From Isoetes taiwanensis (Eukaryota > Streptophyta > Lycopodiopsida > Isoetales > Isoetaceae): a stretch of DNA of 64,000 bases. Location of the stretch: assembly GCA_021234155.1 (NCBI GenBank), contig JAJEKV010000005.1:14177449-14241448 (forward strand). The letters run 5' to 3'. The first letter of the stretch is position 1. Each line of letters begins with the position of its first letter. The notes under the pieces are model-generated. The model was not told the origin of the DNA and searched no databases. It saw nothing but the letters and a program-made list of their open reading frames with translations. Below are positions 24,616-35,724 of this stretch, one piece after another. The position numbers were made by a program, and so were the translations under genes.

Positions 24616-25674
24616 AGACCACTATTTGTACAAGGATTGTTCTTCGCTATTAGGGTAAGTACCTCCATTTTCTGGAATTTCGGTCTTACTTAGATTTTGT
24701 ACATGCTTTCTCCTTTTCCTAAAAGTAGTATCACTGCTACTCTTTGATTCTAACTTCGGTTTTGTTAACCCATTCCTACAAATGTTTCTGTTTCTCCCTC
24801 ACTTCAAGTAGCATCAGCTTCACAAAAAAGATAACACATGCCATCTTTTGTTTTCCAAATGCTTCTAATTCGTGCATCTTATTGCAAGCATCTCCTCTAA
24901 ATTTGTTTGAAAATAGGAAGTTGTTAAACTGAGCTCAAATTTAAAGCAAGCGATGGATATGCTTGCAGAATCCATGCCTTTCCATGATTATCTTGAATCA
25001 AAACAAAAACTAAAACATCATTAGTTGATTTTGTTGGATTTTGTATTCAGAGTTGCTTCGTCCACAAACCTACTCGACCTGTTCGCGCAAACTCATTTGA
25101 TGTACACATTATTACAACTCCATGCTTCCATGGTGTTTTGTCTTTATTTCTTAAAGAAGGCGAGGCAAGTTTGGCTTTCAGGGATCTGAGCTAAAATGCA
25201 ACTTCTTTTGCTTGGATCTTGACGATTCTCTTCAGAAGAAGCAAGTTACAATTTTTAATATTCTTGCGTTCTTAGAGATTTTGAGAGTTTGGCAATCTTA
25301 TCCTCATTTGTTTTTGTGGAGCAGTTTCCTGGAATTATGGTTCTTTCTCAATTCTCTACTAGCAGCAGCTTCGGGTCATTGGCCTTCTCTTGCGAACAGG
25401 AGCAACATCACATGCGGAATCATTGCTTACCTTTAGCAGGATTATATGGAGGAGATCGAATCCCTGTTTTATCAGTCAAACAACACTGTCACAAGAGGTA
25501 ATTTTCAACCATAATTTTAGTACTAGAGTCTTTAATTCCTTCTGGAAGTTTTCTAGCAAAGATAATGGTAGCATCAACAAGAATCAAACAGTTAATTTTA
25601 AGCGATGAATTTGAAGAATTTAGTTTAAGCATGCGCTTCCACTTCTATATGCCTCTATATGTTAAATTTCTATG

Positions 25675-26010
25675 AAGGTTATTTGTGTCTAGAGATGTTT
25701 CAAAGGAAGAAAATCAGATCCACCATCTTTGGATCGCCACAACACAAGGTTTTTTTCTTCTTGAGAATACTTTTTGTGCTACTTTTGACTTAAAATTTCA
25801 GTCAAGGTTTTTAGATCTAAGGTGGAGCTGCTGCTGCCTGTGGTTAATAGGCCCATTATACTATATATTACAATGCCTATTTTGAAGCTTGAGGAAGCAT
25901 TTCTCTTTTACATATTTATCATGTGACTCCATCGCCCGGGGTTTTACGCTTTCGGTTAGCAATCAATCCCGGTACAAGCGGCTACCAAAACCAAATGAAT
26001 GATATCTTTC
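25675..26010 (+). pseudogene. two-exon fragment, second internal copy (unit 1)
   Basis: Diverged tandem paralogue of 24,270-24,615: FVSRDVSKEENQ is followed by an intron-like segment with the same TTTGACTTAAAA and GGTTAATAG landmarks, then a corrupted DSI..F.A...AINQ exon (25,927-25,985). In unit 2 the second exon reads clearly as DSISRFSAQLAINQAATAT (about 50,331-50,390). The copy in unit 1 is damaged exactly where CAG/CTG trinucleotides are replaced. Confidence 0.4.
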
Positions 26011-27354
26011 TAGGTGCATAGGCAACAAGCTAAGAACAAATCCGATCCATTTGTCCCGCGGCGCCATTTTAGTTGCATATGAAAAAGGGAAAAGTTGTGA
26101 TTGACTGTGAACAAGCCAGGTGTAAGATCTATGTTAAACGATTGGGTTAGGATGCATTTGGCCTGCTTTAATGCATTTTAGTTGCATATGATTCGTTGGG
26201 AAAGAATGTGTTGTAGACCAATTGGTTGAAACCTAGGAGTGCCAATTATATCGGTGCATGCATTGGCATGTTTTGGTGCTTAAAATGATGCAACCTAATT
26301 TGTATTTGCTAGATATTGCATATCATGAATTTGTGCTTTTCGCCTCTCTGAAACAGATAGTTACGTATATAACCAAGTTGTGTATTTTACTTTGGTTTCT
26401 CATATCGTGCAACACAAGACCATCAAATTGATGGCGTCACAGATCTAAAATAATGAAAAAACCTTTTTTTTTTTTGTAAACTTTAAAACAAGCGAACTCA
26501 TCTAAACACGTTAGACAACATTGCCCTTTTATCCCTAATATGCATTGCATGCTAATATCACAAAGCCCAAGTGTCAGAAGTTATTTATCTGGATGTAGTA
26601 GGCAATGTTATCAACCATGTCACCACCACACTTTTGGGTTTAAAGGTTTAGTGTTTAGGATCTGGAATTTAGGATTTGTGTGGTTAGATATATCGTGACT
26701 ATGATTTTAGGTCCCATGGTTTTACGGATGGTGAATATTTTTATCCTTTTTATGGATGGAGACATTTCCAAAAGATTTTGTTTAGGGTTTAGATTTGTTA
26801 TCTTCCACAATATACCATCTTAGCATCAACTAAGGGTGCTTTCCCATGGGACTAAAACCCGGAGATTTTCTTGAGGTCAGGCCGAAGGCTCCGGTGTTCC
26901 CATGAGCGCCGTACTTGCTTGATTCAGGTTTAGGACCTGAGTCGCAAAGTATTCTCCACACAATTCTGAGCCTCAGGTTTTTGACCTTAGTATGGCTTTT
27001 TCAGGTCTGCAAATTCATGGGAAAGCACCCTAATACTCTAGAGTGTATGGGCTTCATTGTCTACCCCATCCTACTCACTCCATTATTCTATTTTATTCTA
27101 ACTATTATGTCTGCATATTCCATGTGCTCATGACCTATTACATGTATTAAACCTCTATATCTACGGACATTATTTTACATCTATGGACATGATTACATTT
27201 ACAATCCTTTATTCACCTACAAACTCCACACATATACCTATTCCATACGTCCACGACTAATGCTCGGATCTTTACACTTTGATCCATCTATAAACATAGC
27301 AAATCTATAACATTTTTGTTCCACTTACAAACTCCATTACATCCACCCATCGCC

Positions 27355-27395
27355 CCACAACTATGCCATGTCGCCACACGTTCAATGTTGGTCTT
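27355..27395 (+). mobile_element. damaged Helitron-like 3' end (copy 1)
   Basis: This is the position equivalent to the clean terminus at 53,437-53,467 in copy 2. Here the sequence reads ACTATGCCATGTCGCCACAC and then GTTCAATG, lacking both hairpin arms' CCGG cores and the CTAG. It is either a real loss or a consensus error at a GC-rich hairpin. Confidence 0.45.
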
Positions 27396-28244
27396 CATTG
27401 GCGAAATCTGGCAATCGTTGGCGATAACCTGGGAAAATCGACGGTTAACTTACTCCTACAATGTCATAAAAGAAGAGTTTTTTTAAGCTTTCACGATCAA
27501 TCGCCCCCAAGATCTCATAAAGATCGGCTATGGTGCTCGAATTTGCCTGATTTTTGCTCAGAATTTGTTACAAAATCCCCTGTTTCTCTTTGTAAACCGA
27601 GTAATTCTTATGATTTTTGCTCAAATTTAGGTTTGCAAATCCCATGTTTACGTCTCTAAATGGAGCTTTTCTTCTCCTTCTCGACTTGCTCGTGCCCGGC
27701 CTTGATTGAGTCTGTTGCAAATCATGCTAAAGCAGCCAAATCATGCTAAAGCAGGTTACCCTATTGAACATGTAACCTGGAATTAGATCCCCAACTATTA
27801 TTCCTTAAATTTTTTACGGGCAGCGTGGCAGCACGAAAATACACCACCCATCAGAAAAACGACCCTAATATGATATTGTGTCCATATTATGATGTACTTA
27901 GTTGTCTACGTAGAGAAAATATGCTTGAAATTGCTTAAAATCTTCTTCATGCGACTCTAAGATTTAGGCCAAGCATCTCCTTCAATACAAAATTCTTCAT
28001 GCACTCTTTGGATTTGGATGCTTGACATCAATATTTAGTGATATGCATTGGAAACCCGTTTTTTATAAACTTGATGGGTTTGATCCAAAATGTGGCATAT
28101 AAAGTAAATGATCGGAAAAATCAATTAATTGCGATTATGCTGAAGCAGGCTTGAATAAGGTGAAACTGGAACCAGTTCACAAAAGCCAGGAACAATCTCG
28201 TCTTCTGATATCTTCATACTTTGAATCAATTAGAGCTTGGATTG

Positions 28245-28331
28245 CAGCCCCCCTCCCCTACGTGGCTGATATCTGGCCGTCCATGTTTGAAATGAAGGGC
28301 TAGGATAGCGCCACGTAGGGGAGGGGGGCTG
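28245..28331. repeat. perfect 22-bp inverted repeat, MITE-like hairpin
   Basis: Arms at 28,245-28,266 and 28,310-28,331 (starting CAGCCCCCCTCCCC) are perfectly complementary around a 43-nt loop. The compact size and GC-rich arms suggest a miniature foldback element, or a transcript hairpin. It lies inside the copy-1-only segment. Confidence 0.85.
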
Positions 28332-29506
28332 TATAATGCACTCGTCCCCCAAATTCTGACAATCTAACAGGGGTCCGGTGGCCACATGGTAAGTAAACCG
28401 ATATAACACACTTAGAAATGGGGGTCTGTGTTTGTTTGAGAGGTACGTTCCTCATTTTGGGGCCAAGATTACCCTGGCCAATAACATGAAAACCAGGCCG
28501 GTTCAAGTAAATCAGGCTCCAAAATCTCTGGATGTTCTATGGAAACAGATGGATTGATCAAAAACAGGGATAGAACATAGTGATATTCCCATGCCGATGC
28601 TTCCATCTTCTCTTGAAATCACTCTGCTTTCCACCTTCACTCTATCTGAATCCTTGCTGGATTTGATCCAAATCTCTGTTTCAAATCTATGCCTATTGCC
28701 GGATTTGAGCCCCAAAAGTGTTTCACCCACTGTGTCATCCCAAATTTCAATCCAAACTCCACAATCTCTGTTAATTTTTTGCTCCTGCGCTCTATCATAG
28801 GCCAGATTTCAGTTTTTATCCCCTGCTTATGCCAGATTTTAATTCAATAACTATGATTCATGTCGGATTTGGGTTGAATCTCTGTGACCCATTTCGAATT
28901 TGCTCTTTTCCATGCCTCTGCGAGTTAAGCAAAAGCATAACCATGCAAGAAGGGCGCAAGGAAATGCAAAATCCAGAGTTGGATTTAAATCCAGACAATT
29001 CTTAGGGATTTGGGTAATAAATATGATACCTTTTGAAAGCCTTCTGAAAATTGCAATTCTGGTAACAACTTCTTCATAGGTTTTGACACACTGGTACTCG
29101 GATTCTTAAGGATGTTGGTGGAGAAAAAAATGTTCAACAAAAGGGTTAAAGAACCATAATTCAACAGTAAGTGCTAATTTGGTCTCAGTAGGGCAAGCCT
29201 ACTTCAACATGAGTAAATAATCCCAAACAATCACGAGCGCGGAATTAAAATATTTCATGGAATATTATATTCAAACCAAATCAAGGCCTTTTATATGTCA
29301 CTCCACCCTCCAACAAGAGGGTTGCCCCCTACGGGCAATCCAAAAAAGGGAAAATTTTGAATATCTAACTCGTAGAGTTGTAATTGCTATTTGCAAGATG
29401 CTTTTTTATCTACGTGATGACACATCTATTTTTTCGAATATTCTATGTTTCGTTGGGACAAAAAAAATAGCATATTTTTTCCCAAAAAAAAAAACAAATT
29501 TTCTAA

Positions 29507-29625
29507 CACGTTATGTCTTATGCCTTATGTTGTGTAACAAATTTATAGCACGTTATGTCTTATGCTTTATGTTGTGTAGCAAATTTATAGCACGTTATGC
29601 CTTATGTGGGTTCATTGTCCCCCCT
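29507..29625. repeat. 42-bp tandem repeat, three copies
   Basis: CACGTTATGYCTTATG starts at 29,507, 29,549 and 29,591. The first two copies share TTGTGTARCAAATTTATAG and the third is truncated. The period is 42 bp, a multiple of three, so an ORF at 29,257-29,646 stays open across it; I regard that ORF as fortuitous. Confidence 0.85.
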
Positions 29626-29984
29626 ATATTTGTCCACATCTATTGACCTATTTACTAAGAGTTTCTACATCTATTGACCTATTTACTAAGAATTTCTAGG
29701 GGAGCCCACAACTCTTAACATCCCGACATAGGAGTCTATGTCATCACAATAAACCACTTGGTCACATCTTTGGAATCACAACACAACATTTCCTATTGTT
29801 TCATCATCTCAAGGCTGGAAAGACAGAAACAAATATCACCAAAAGTGGTTCGTCGCGCAAAACATATAATTATACAATTAATTTGCTATGGTTTTTTCAT
29901 ATGATTGTGGTGTTGTATCTCTATGAGGGTATGCTAGTAATATTTATAGAGCGCGCTTTGTATTTTTAGTTAGTTTGCCCTCCT

Positions 29985-30345
29985 AACCTTTGGATTGGAT
30001 ATGCATGCCTATGCCCATGTATGCATGGCACCTTCTCTGTCGATCCAATGCATGCATACGCCCCTTCTCCCGATCAATCTTAGGTTTCCATCCACATGCT
30101 TTTGCATGTGAGACCACTTTATATCCAGTGAATCTCACGTTTATATTAACATGTTTTGCCATGCACCTTTGGTTCGGACATGCATGCCTATGTCCATGCA
30201 TACGTAGCACCTTCTGTGTCAGTCAATGCATGCATACGCCCCTTCTCACCCGGTCAATCTTAGGTTTCCATCCACATGCTTTTGCATGTGAGACCATTTT
30301 ACATCCAGTGAATCTCAAGTTCACATTAACACGTTTTTGCATAAA
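29985..30345. repeat. about 180-bp tandem pair rich in TGCATGCA (copy 1)
   Basis: Two adjacent copies contain ATGCATGCCTATG, ATGCATGCATACGCCCCTTC and CACATGCTTTTGCATGTGAG. The last is itself an inverted repeat. The equivalent in unit 2 is at 54,375-54,740. CATGCA is the RY/Sph core bound by B3-domain seed regulators in seed plants; its density here probably reflects the repeat rather than regulation. Confidence 0.8.
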
Positions 30346-31304
30346 AAGTTCCTTCTAGTCCGGTCAATCTCAATCTTCTATTTACATGAATTTGTGATTC
30401 TTTTTATTCTATATTACTCCTTCTTTATGTCGCTCCCCTCCCCTTCCCTCTCTTTGGGATGTTCATGATTGCATTCTTTTTTTTTTCACGAGATCTGAGA
30501 GAAGATGAAGAAGGCATGAATTTGAGTAAATTGCATAGGGCTTTTCACTTTCTATCATCAATCATGTAGTCAAGACACATGCTCACCTTTTTTAGCCACA
30601 TAGGTCTTTTCACATGAGAGCTTTACCCTTTCTCTAGTAAGCACCACGGTTGCAAAACCATTTACCAATGAACCGGTTTGAGAGCATGGGCGCCTTTTAA
30701 GGAGTTGGAGCGGAGTCAAGGATCTGGTAGGTGGTCAATCTATTGTGCAATCTTGACTTCCGACAAGCGTTAGGCGAGGTTAGCATCTTCTATTAGCCTT
30801 AGAGGACCTATAGATTCCAAGATCTTAGCCACTAGCAGAGGAGCCTAACCATGTATGTTTAGGTAGATAGATTAGATGTTATTTTGTATTTGGTTCTATG
30901 GATGAATCTTTCATGTTCCCTTTTCGCAAGGGTAATCAACTTCTCTTGATTTTGAGGTTCTTAACATATTTACTTGCTCTTGAAATTGCAGTGACAGGTG
31001 CTGAATGGTTTTGTAATCATGGTTCAATCCCAGATAAATATCGATTGTAGGTGTAGCTATATTGTGTTAGCTCTATAACTATTTTACATTATTATAGTGG
31101 GTTCAACTCCTAGTCTTTGATTATATTCATGTCCTTCGTCCTTTTCATTCCATCACAACTGTTTTAGTGTCATGCAACACGTGTAAATATATGGCTATTT
31201 TGCTGTGGTTTGCATATATGATTTTGTTGTTATATTTGTGTCACGGTATGTCGATAGTACTTTTAGAGCGTGTGGAGTATTTTTAGTTAGTTTCCACTCA
31301 AAAT

Positions 31305-31405
31305 CTATGGTCTTGACATGTACAAGTGCATGCATTACATGTATACAATGCATGCACACAGTGCATGCATACTATATATACATGCAATGCATGCATATTG
31401 AGCAC
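31305..31405. repeat. CATGCA/TGCATG-rich tract (copy 1)
   Basis: About 100 bp dominated by alternating purine-pyrimidine words (GTGCATGCAT, ACATGTATAC, AATGCATGCA, TATATATACATG). It recurs almost unchanged in unit 2 at 55,705-55,800. It could form Z-DNA or cruciforms; no gene is associated. Confidence 0.7.
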
Positions 31406-31924
31406 CTCTTTTACTTAACGCGGGCAAGGTATATCGTTATTAACATGCTTCTACTTCACACCGTTCAATCCCATGAGTCTTAATGTTGCCATGTCATTGT
31501 TTTGTTGTGGTGTTATGAGAAAAATGTAAAATGGCTTGTCATGCTATTCTCGTTTTTTTTTTTTTTTCTCTTACAAACTAGTATTATTTCATGTTCTATG
31601 GTCCGTCAGCGCTTATTGCAACCTAACCTTGGCCTCACACAAAATAAACGTTAGGCAAAAGACTTGGATCCATATAAACTCTATATATACAAGAAATTTA
31701 TCCGCCAGCCTAAGTTGCCACGAACATTTCTTTAGCTACGACGCTGTGATGCCCTAAACTTCAAGCCTTCTTTAATAAGACACTTATCAATAAGTACATA
31801 AGTAAATCAATAGGAAAAATACGAGAGTTGGACTTGTATTCTTATATTTTGGAGCCCATAGGATAAAGAGATCTTTTTTAGTGCATGATCCTTTTTATTT
31901 CTTACGTCTATTTATTTCATCCAA

Positions 31925-32270
31925 CAGGTTGTCAATGAGTTTGAGCTTGATGGGGATACTCGGTTCGATAACTTAACCACCCAACATCCGCCAAGATGAT
32001 CTCGTATCATTATATACCCTCCTCCCCCCCCCCCCCCTTACTTTTTTTTTTTAGTCTTTGCACATGGTGGAAACCAATGGGTTTTGAGCTTCAACAGGGG
32101 ATACCCGAGGTTGATAGCCTAACCACTAGACTGCCACAGCGATGAATGTTTTTTCCCTTCTCTATTTTTTTTTTTCAATTATCTAGTGGTAGCCAGCGAA
32201 TTGTGAAACTTGAAAGAGGATACCTTGATTCAAAGTCTGACCACTAGGCCAACACCGCGTTGATATAACA
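31925..32270 (-). mobile_element. three head-to-tail tRNA-derived SINE-like units (copy 1)
   Basis: On the minus strand three units of about 100-120 bp follow each other. The first (from 32,265) starts GCGGTGTTGGCCTAGTGGTC; the second (about 32,145) has TCTAGTGGTTAGGCTATC; the third (about 32,010) has GGGTGGTTAAGTTATCGAAC. TGGCCTAGTGG fits the tRNA A box, and TCTAGTGGTTAGG closely resembles tRNA-Glu/Asp 5' regions. About 30-40 nt on, units 2 and 3 have AGCTCAAAACCC-like B boxes; the unit 3 copy in 56,330-56,665 reads AGCTCAAAACTC. The first two units end in A-rich tails (32,166-32,177 and 32,041-32,052 as T runs on +). This fits Pol III-transcribed SINEs nested into each other. An ancient tRNA-gene cluster is less likely because no cloverleaf is complete. 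Confidence 0.5.
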
Positions 32271-32394
32271 TTTTGTTATTTCTTGGTTCATATATTGGTT
32301 TTCCTTTCTAGTCCAGTCAGCTCCACATTTTCTTTAATTTTATCATTGCGAAGCAAAGAAATTCAGGAAGGGACTCTTAAAAGAACACAAAAAC

Positions 32395-32960
32395 CGGCCA
32401 TTCTAAAATTCCATCGATCCGAGCCCTCGGATCGAGATTCTAGAGGGGGCGAGCATGCATGTCACGCATGCATGCATTGCATGCCTTCTACGGTTGGGAG
32501 ATTGCTATATTAGGCGGGGTTCTTCATCAACGTCTCATCGGGCGCTTCCTCTTCTCTCTCAACAATTACCTTATTCTCTTTTATTTGAAACCATGCGGGA
32601 GGGGCTTCTCCCTACTTGGATTGACCAATTTGGCATTTCTTTCATGTTATAGCATGTCCTTTCACCGGCCTTGCCTCTTCTTTTAGCCATAATCCTTTGA
32701 CCTTCGGTCCTCGATCCCGCTTTGATAAGGAAGTTCTCTTCTATTTGGGAGGTTTTTGTCGTTTTCATGCGAGCCCCATTCTAGAATTCCATCGATCCGA
32801 GCCCTCGGATCGAGATTCTAGAGGGGCGAGTCTCATACATATATTGCATGCCTTCTCCACGGTCTTGAAGATCGGCTATATTAGGCGGGGGTTCTTCATC
32901 AACGTCTCATCGGTAACTTCCCTCTTCTCTCTCATTAATACCTTATTCTCTATTCTTTGA
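32395..32960. repeat. about 375-bp tandem pair with ATCGATCCGAG palindrome (copy 1)
   Basis: Two tandem copies begin with a near-perfect palindrome: 10-bp arms TCGATCCGAG/CTCGGATCGA with a 2-nt spacer at 32,414-32,435 and 32,792-32,813. In the second, outer arms CTAGAAT/ATTCTAG extend it. Each is followed by GCATGCCTTCT, ATATTAGGCGGGG and TTCTTCATCAACGTCTCATC. Unit 2 has the same pair at 56,790-57,345. Confidence 0.85.
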
Positions 32961-33339
32961 AACCCACCCTCCCTCCTTTATTGTTTAATCTATTTGTCGA
33001 CCGGGTACGCACGTGACCAGCCCCCTATTTGAAGAGGTTTTTGTTTTGTTGTCGCGATGACACGCGTGATCAGCCCCTCCACTTTGGGAGGTTTATTTTT
33101 GTCACATTTGTTCTAGTGTCGGTGATGTGCGGTGCAGTGTTAGCAAGCGGCGGCGGCATCAGCTTCCACACTCACCCCTTTTTTGGTCCACTTGTTGAAA
33201 ACATCAGTTTTGGTAGGTCTACATGTCTGTTTTTCAAAGAATCCTACATGTGGATTTGTGAAGGTATAGTTTTGTTCGATAATGGTGTTCTTTTTTGATT
33301 GGACTAAAACATCCCTTTGTTGTTTTGTAGTTTCTTCTA

Positions 33340-33835
33340 TTGTGACATGTCATTTTATAATACAATCCAATTTGTAGGAAAGAGTACTTGAATTTCTACA
33401 TGTCTAATAATTCTATTGTCACATGTCTTTATAGATGTAGGAAAGAATATTTGATTCTCTACATGTCCTATACTTCCATTCACATGTCTTTATAGTAGTA
33501 GGACCAGTACTTTATTTTGCTAAGGCATTGTAGGAAAGAATACATGAATTACGACATGTGTAATACTTCTATTGTCACATGTCTTTATAGAAGTCGGAAA
33601 GAATACTTGATTCTCTACATGTCATATGCTTCCATGTCACATGTCTTTATAGTAGTAGGACAGAGTACTTTTATTTGCTAAGGCATTGTAGGAAAGAATA
33701 CATGAATTACGACATGTGTAATACTTCTATTCTCACATGTCTTTATAGAAGTAGGAAAGAGTACTTGATTCTCTACATGTCCTATCCTTCCATATCACGG
33801 GTCTTTATAGTGGTAGGGGGAGTGAGTACTTGATT
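33340..33835. repeat. 158-bp tandem repeat, about three copies
   Basis: TAAGGCATTGTAGGAAAGAA starts at 33,521 and 33,679 (period 158), and a partial earlier copy precedes them. Each copy contains several ACATGTC and CTTTATAG(A/T)AGTAGG words, i.e. a sub-repeat of about 75-80 bp. It lies just inside the 13-kb block that splits unit 1. Confidence 0.85.
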
Positions 33836-33944
33836 TGCTACATGTGATGCGTGCGATCACATGTTCTTATACTAGTATTCCATGTAACACAAGTTACTTC
33901 AACTACTTCAATTACTTAACACCTATTTTTGCATAGCATTGGGC

Positions 33945-35490
33945 ACCAACATGCCAAGGTGGCTCTAACATGCCACCTAGGCTCAAACATGCCAAGGTGG
34001 CTCCAACATGCCACCTAGGCTCCAACATGACAAAATGGCTCCAAACATGCCACCTAGGCTCCAACGTGCTCAAACATGCCACGCAGGGGGCTCCAACATG
34101 CCACCTATGCTCCAACTTGCCAAGGTGGCTCAAATATTACCGCGTGGGCTCCAACATGCCACCTAGGCTCCAACATTCCTAGGTGGCTCAAACATGCCAC
34201 ATAGGCTCAAACATGCCATCTTGGGCTCACTTAGGCTCCAACATGCCAAGGTGGCTCCAACATGCCACCTAGGCTCAAACATGCCAAGGTGGCTCAAACA
34301 TGCCACCTAGGCTCCCAACATGCCACCTAGGCTCAAACATGCCAGTGGCTCAAACATGCCAAGGTGGGCTCAAACATGCCACCTAGGCTCCAACATGCCA
34401 CCTAGGCTCAAACATGCCAAGGTGGCTCAAACATGCCACGTGGGCTCCACCATGCCACCTAGCCTCCAACATGCCAAGGTGGCTCACAACATGCCACCAC
34501 CTAGGCTTAAATATGCCAAGTTGGCTCAAACATGCCACCTAGGCTCCAACATGCCACCGTGGCTCAAACATGCCACCTAGGCTCAAACATGCCACGTGGC
34601 TCCACACATGCCGCGTGCCAGATGACTCCAACATGCCACCTAGGCTCCAACATGCTCAAACATGCCACGGGGCTCTAACATGCCACCTATGCTCCAACTT
34701 GCCAAGGTGGCTCAAATATGCCATGTGGGCTCCAACATGCCAAGGTGGCTCAAGCATGCCACACAGGGCTCCAACATGCCACCTAGGCTCTAACATGGCA
34801 AGGTGGCTCAAACATGCCACGTGGTCTCCAACATGCCACCTAGGCTCCAACATGCCAAGGTGGCTCAAACATGCCACCTAGGCTCCAACGTGCTCAAACA
34901 TGCCAAGGTGGCTCAAACATGCCACGTGGGCTCCAACATGCCAAGGTGGCTCAAACATGCCACCTAGGCTCAAACATGCCAAGGTGGTTCCCACATGCCA
35001 AGGTGGCTCCAACATGCCACCTAGGCTCAAACATGCCAAGGTGGCTCAAACATGCCACCCTAGGCAGCAACATGACAAAATGGCTCAAACATGCCACCTA
35101 GGCTCCAACGTTAACTCAAACATGCCACGGGCTCCAACATACCACCTATGCTCCAACTTGCCAAGGTGGCTCAAATATGCCACGTGGGCTCCAACATGCC
35201 ACCCTAGGCTCCAACATTCCTAGGTGGCTCAAACATGCCATCTAGGCTCCAACATGCCACCCAAAATTCAAACATGCCGTGGCTCAAACATGCCAAGGTG
35301 GGCTCAAAACATGCCACCTAGGCTCCAACATGCCAAGGTGGCTCAAACATGCCACCCACGGGCTCCAACATGCCAAGGTGGCTCAAACATGCCACCTAGG
35401 CTCAAACATGCCAAGGTGGCTCCAACATGCCATCAGGGGCTCCAACATGCCAAGGTGGCTGGGGCATGCCACCTAGTCTCAAGCATGCCA
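33945..35490. repeat. 19-bp minisatellite array 1 (forward orientation)
   Basis: About 80 units of 19 bp, of two main alternating types: GGCTCCAACATGCCACCTA and GGCTCAAACATGCCAAGGT. The core GCCACCTAGGC of the first is, but for one base, the reverse complement of GCCAAGGTGGC in the second, so neighbouring units can pair as a hairpin with an 8-nt loop. Variants with CCACGTGG also occur. Because stops are missing from the unit, long open frames run through on both strands and encode a 19-residue periodic peptide. I treat these as by-products. Confidence 0.95.
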
Positions 35491-35640
35491 CCTAGGCACC
35501 CCAAGTGGTGACATGGCATGCCAAGTGCCAAGGCAAGGTCAAGTTTTGACTAGGCCAAAAACCAAAGATGTCCATCTTTGGTCTTTTCATGGGTGGTGAT
35601 GGCAAATTTTGGGTGACATGGCTAGATGATGGTGACATGG
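35490..35640 (+). repeat. cassette flank F, copy 1
   Basis: A 150-bp sequence (CCCCAAGTGGTGACATGGCA, then AAAGATGTCCATCTTTGGTC, then GGCTAGATGATGGTGACATG) that borders array 1. Its reverse complement lies at 37,860-38,015 and again at 41,380-41,515, and in diverged form at 43,130-43,262. It always adjoins, or once adjoined, minisatellite DNA, so it acts as a boundary module. Confidence 0.85.
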
Positions 35641-35724
35641 ACCTTGGATGTCTTTGCAAACAAGGCGGGCACCTCCGGCGGGCCCCCTTTCTTGTGAAGG
35701 GGAGTCTCCGAAAGGTATATATGC

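Larger units (their letters stand above)
28013..29727. mobile_element. segment present only in copy 1 (insertion, or deletion from copy 2)
   Basis: Copy 2 runs directly from its equivalent of 28,012 to that of 29,728 (junction at about 54,110). The 1.7-kb segment contains a perfect hairpin (28,245-28,331) and a triple 42-bp repeat (29,507-29,625), and no recognised coding sequence. No obvious target-site duplication or terminal inverted repeat is seen at the edges, so the direction of the event is undecided. Confidence 0.7.
23601..33170. repeat. 11-kb duplicated unit, copy 1, left part
   Basis: This stretch is repeated in the same orientation at 48,032-57,543, with near identity over most of its length. 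Shared landmarks include GCATTGCACTTACTAAATTC (23,601 and 48,033), the exon-like blocks, the TGCATGCA-rich tandem repeats, the SINE-like triplet and the ATCGATCCGAG palindromes. Copy 1 carries a private 1.7-kb segment (28,013-29,727) and lacks the one in copy 2 (51,257-52,930). The unit continues after a 13-kb insertion at 46,190-47,190. Confidence 0.9.

Noticed and set aside
33970-35511. Long ORFs encoding a 19-residue periodic peptide (MPPRLKHAKVAQTCHLGSN-type), on both strands and in arrays 1-3
   Set aside because: They follow from a 19-bp repeat lacking stop codons in all frames. Both strands are open, indels shift frames freely, and there is no start context or flanking coding signal.
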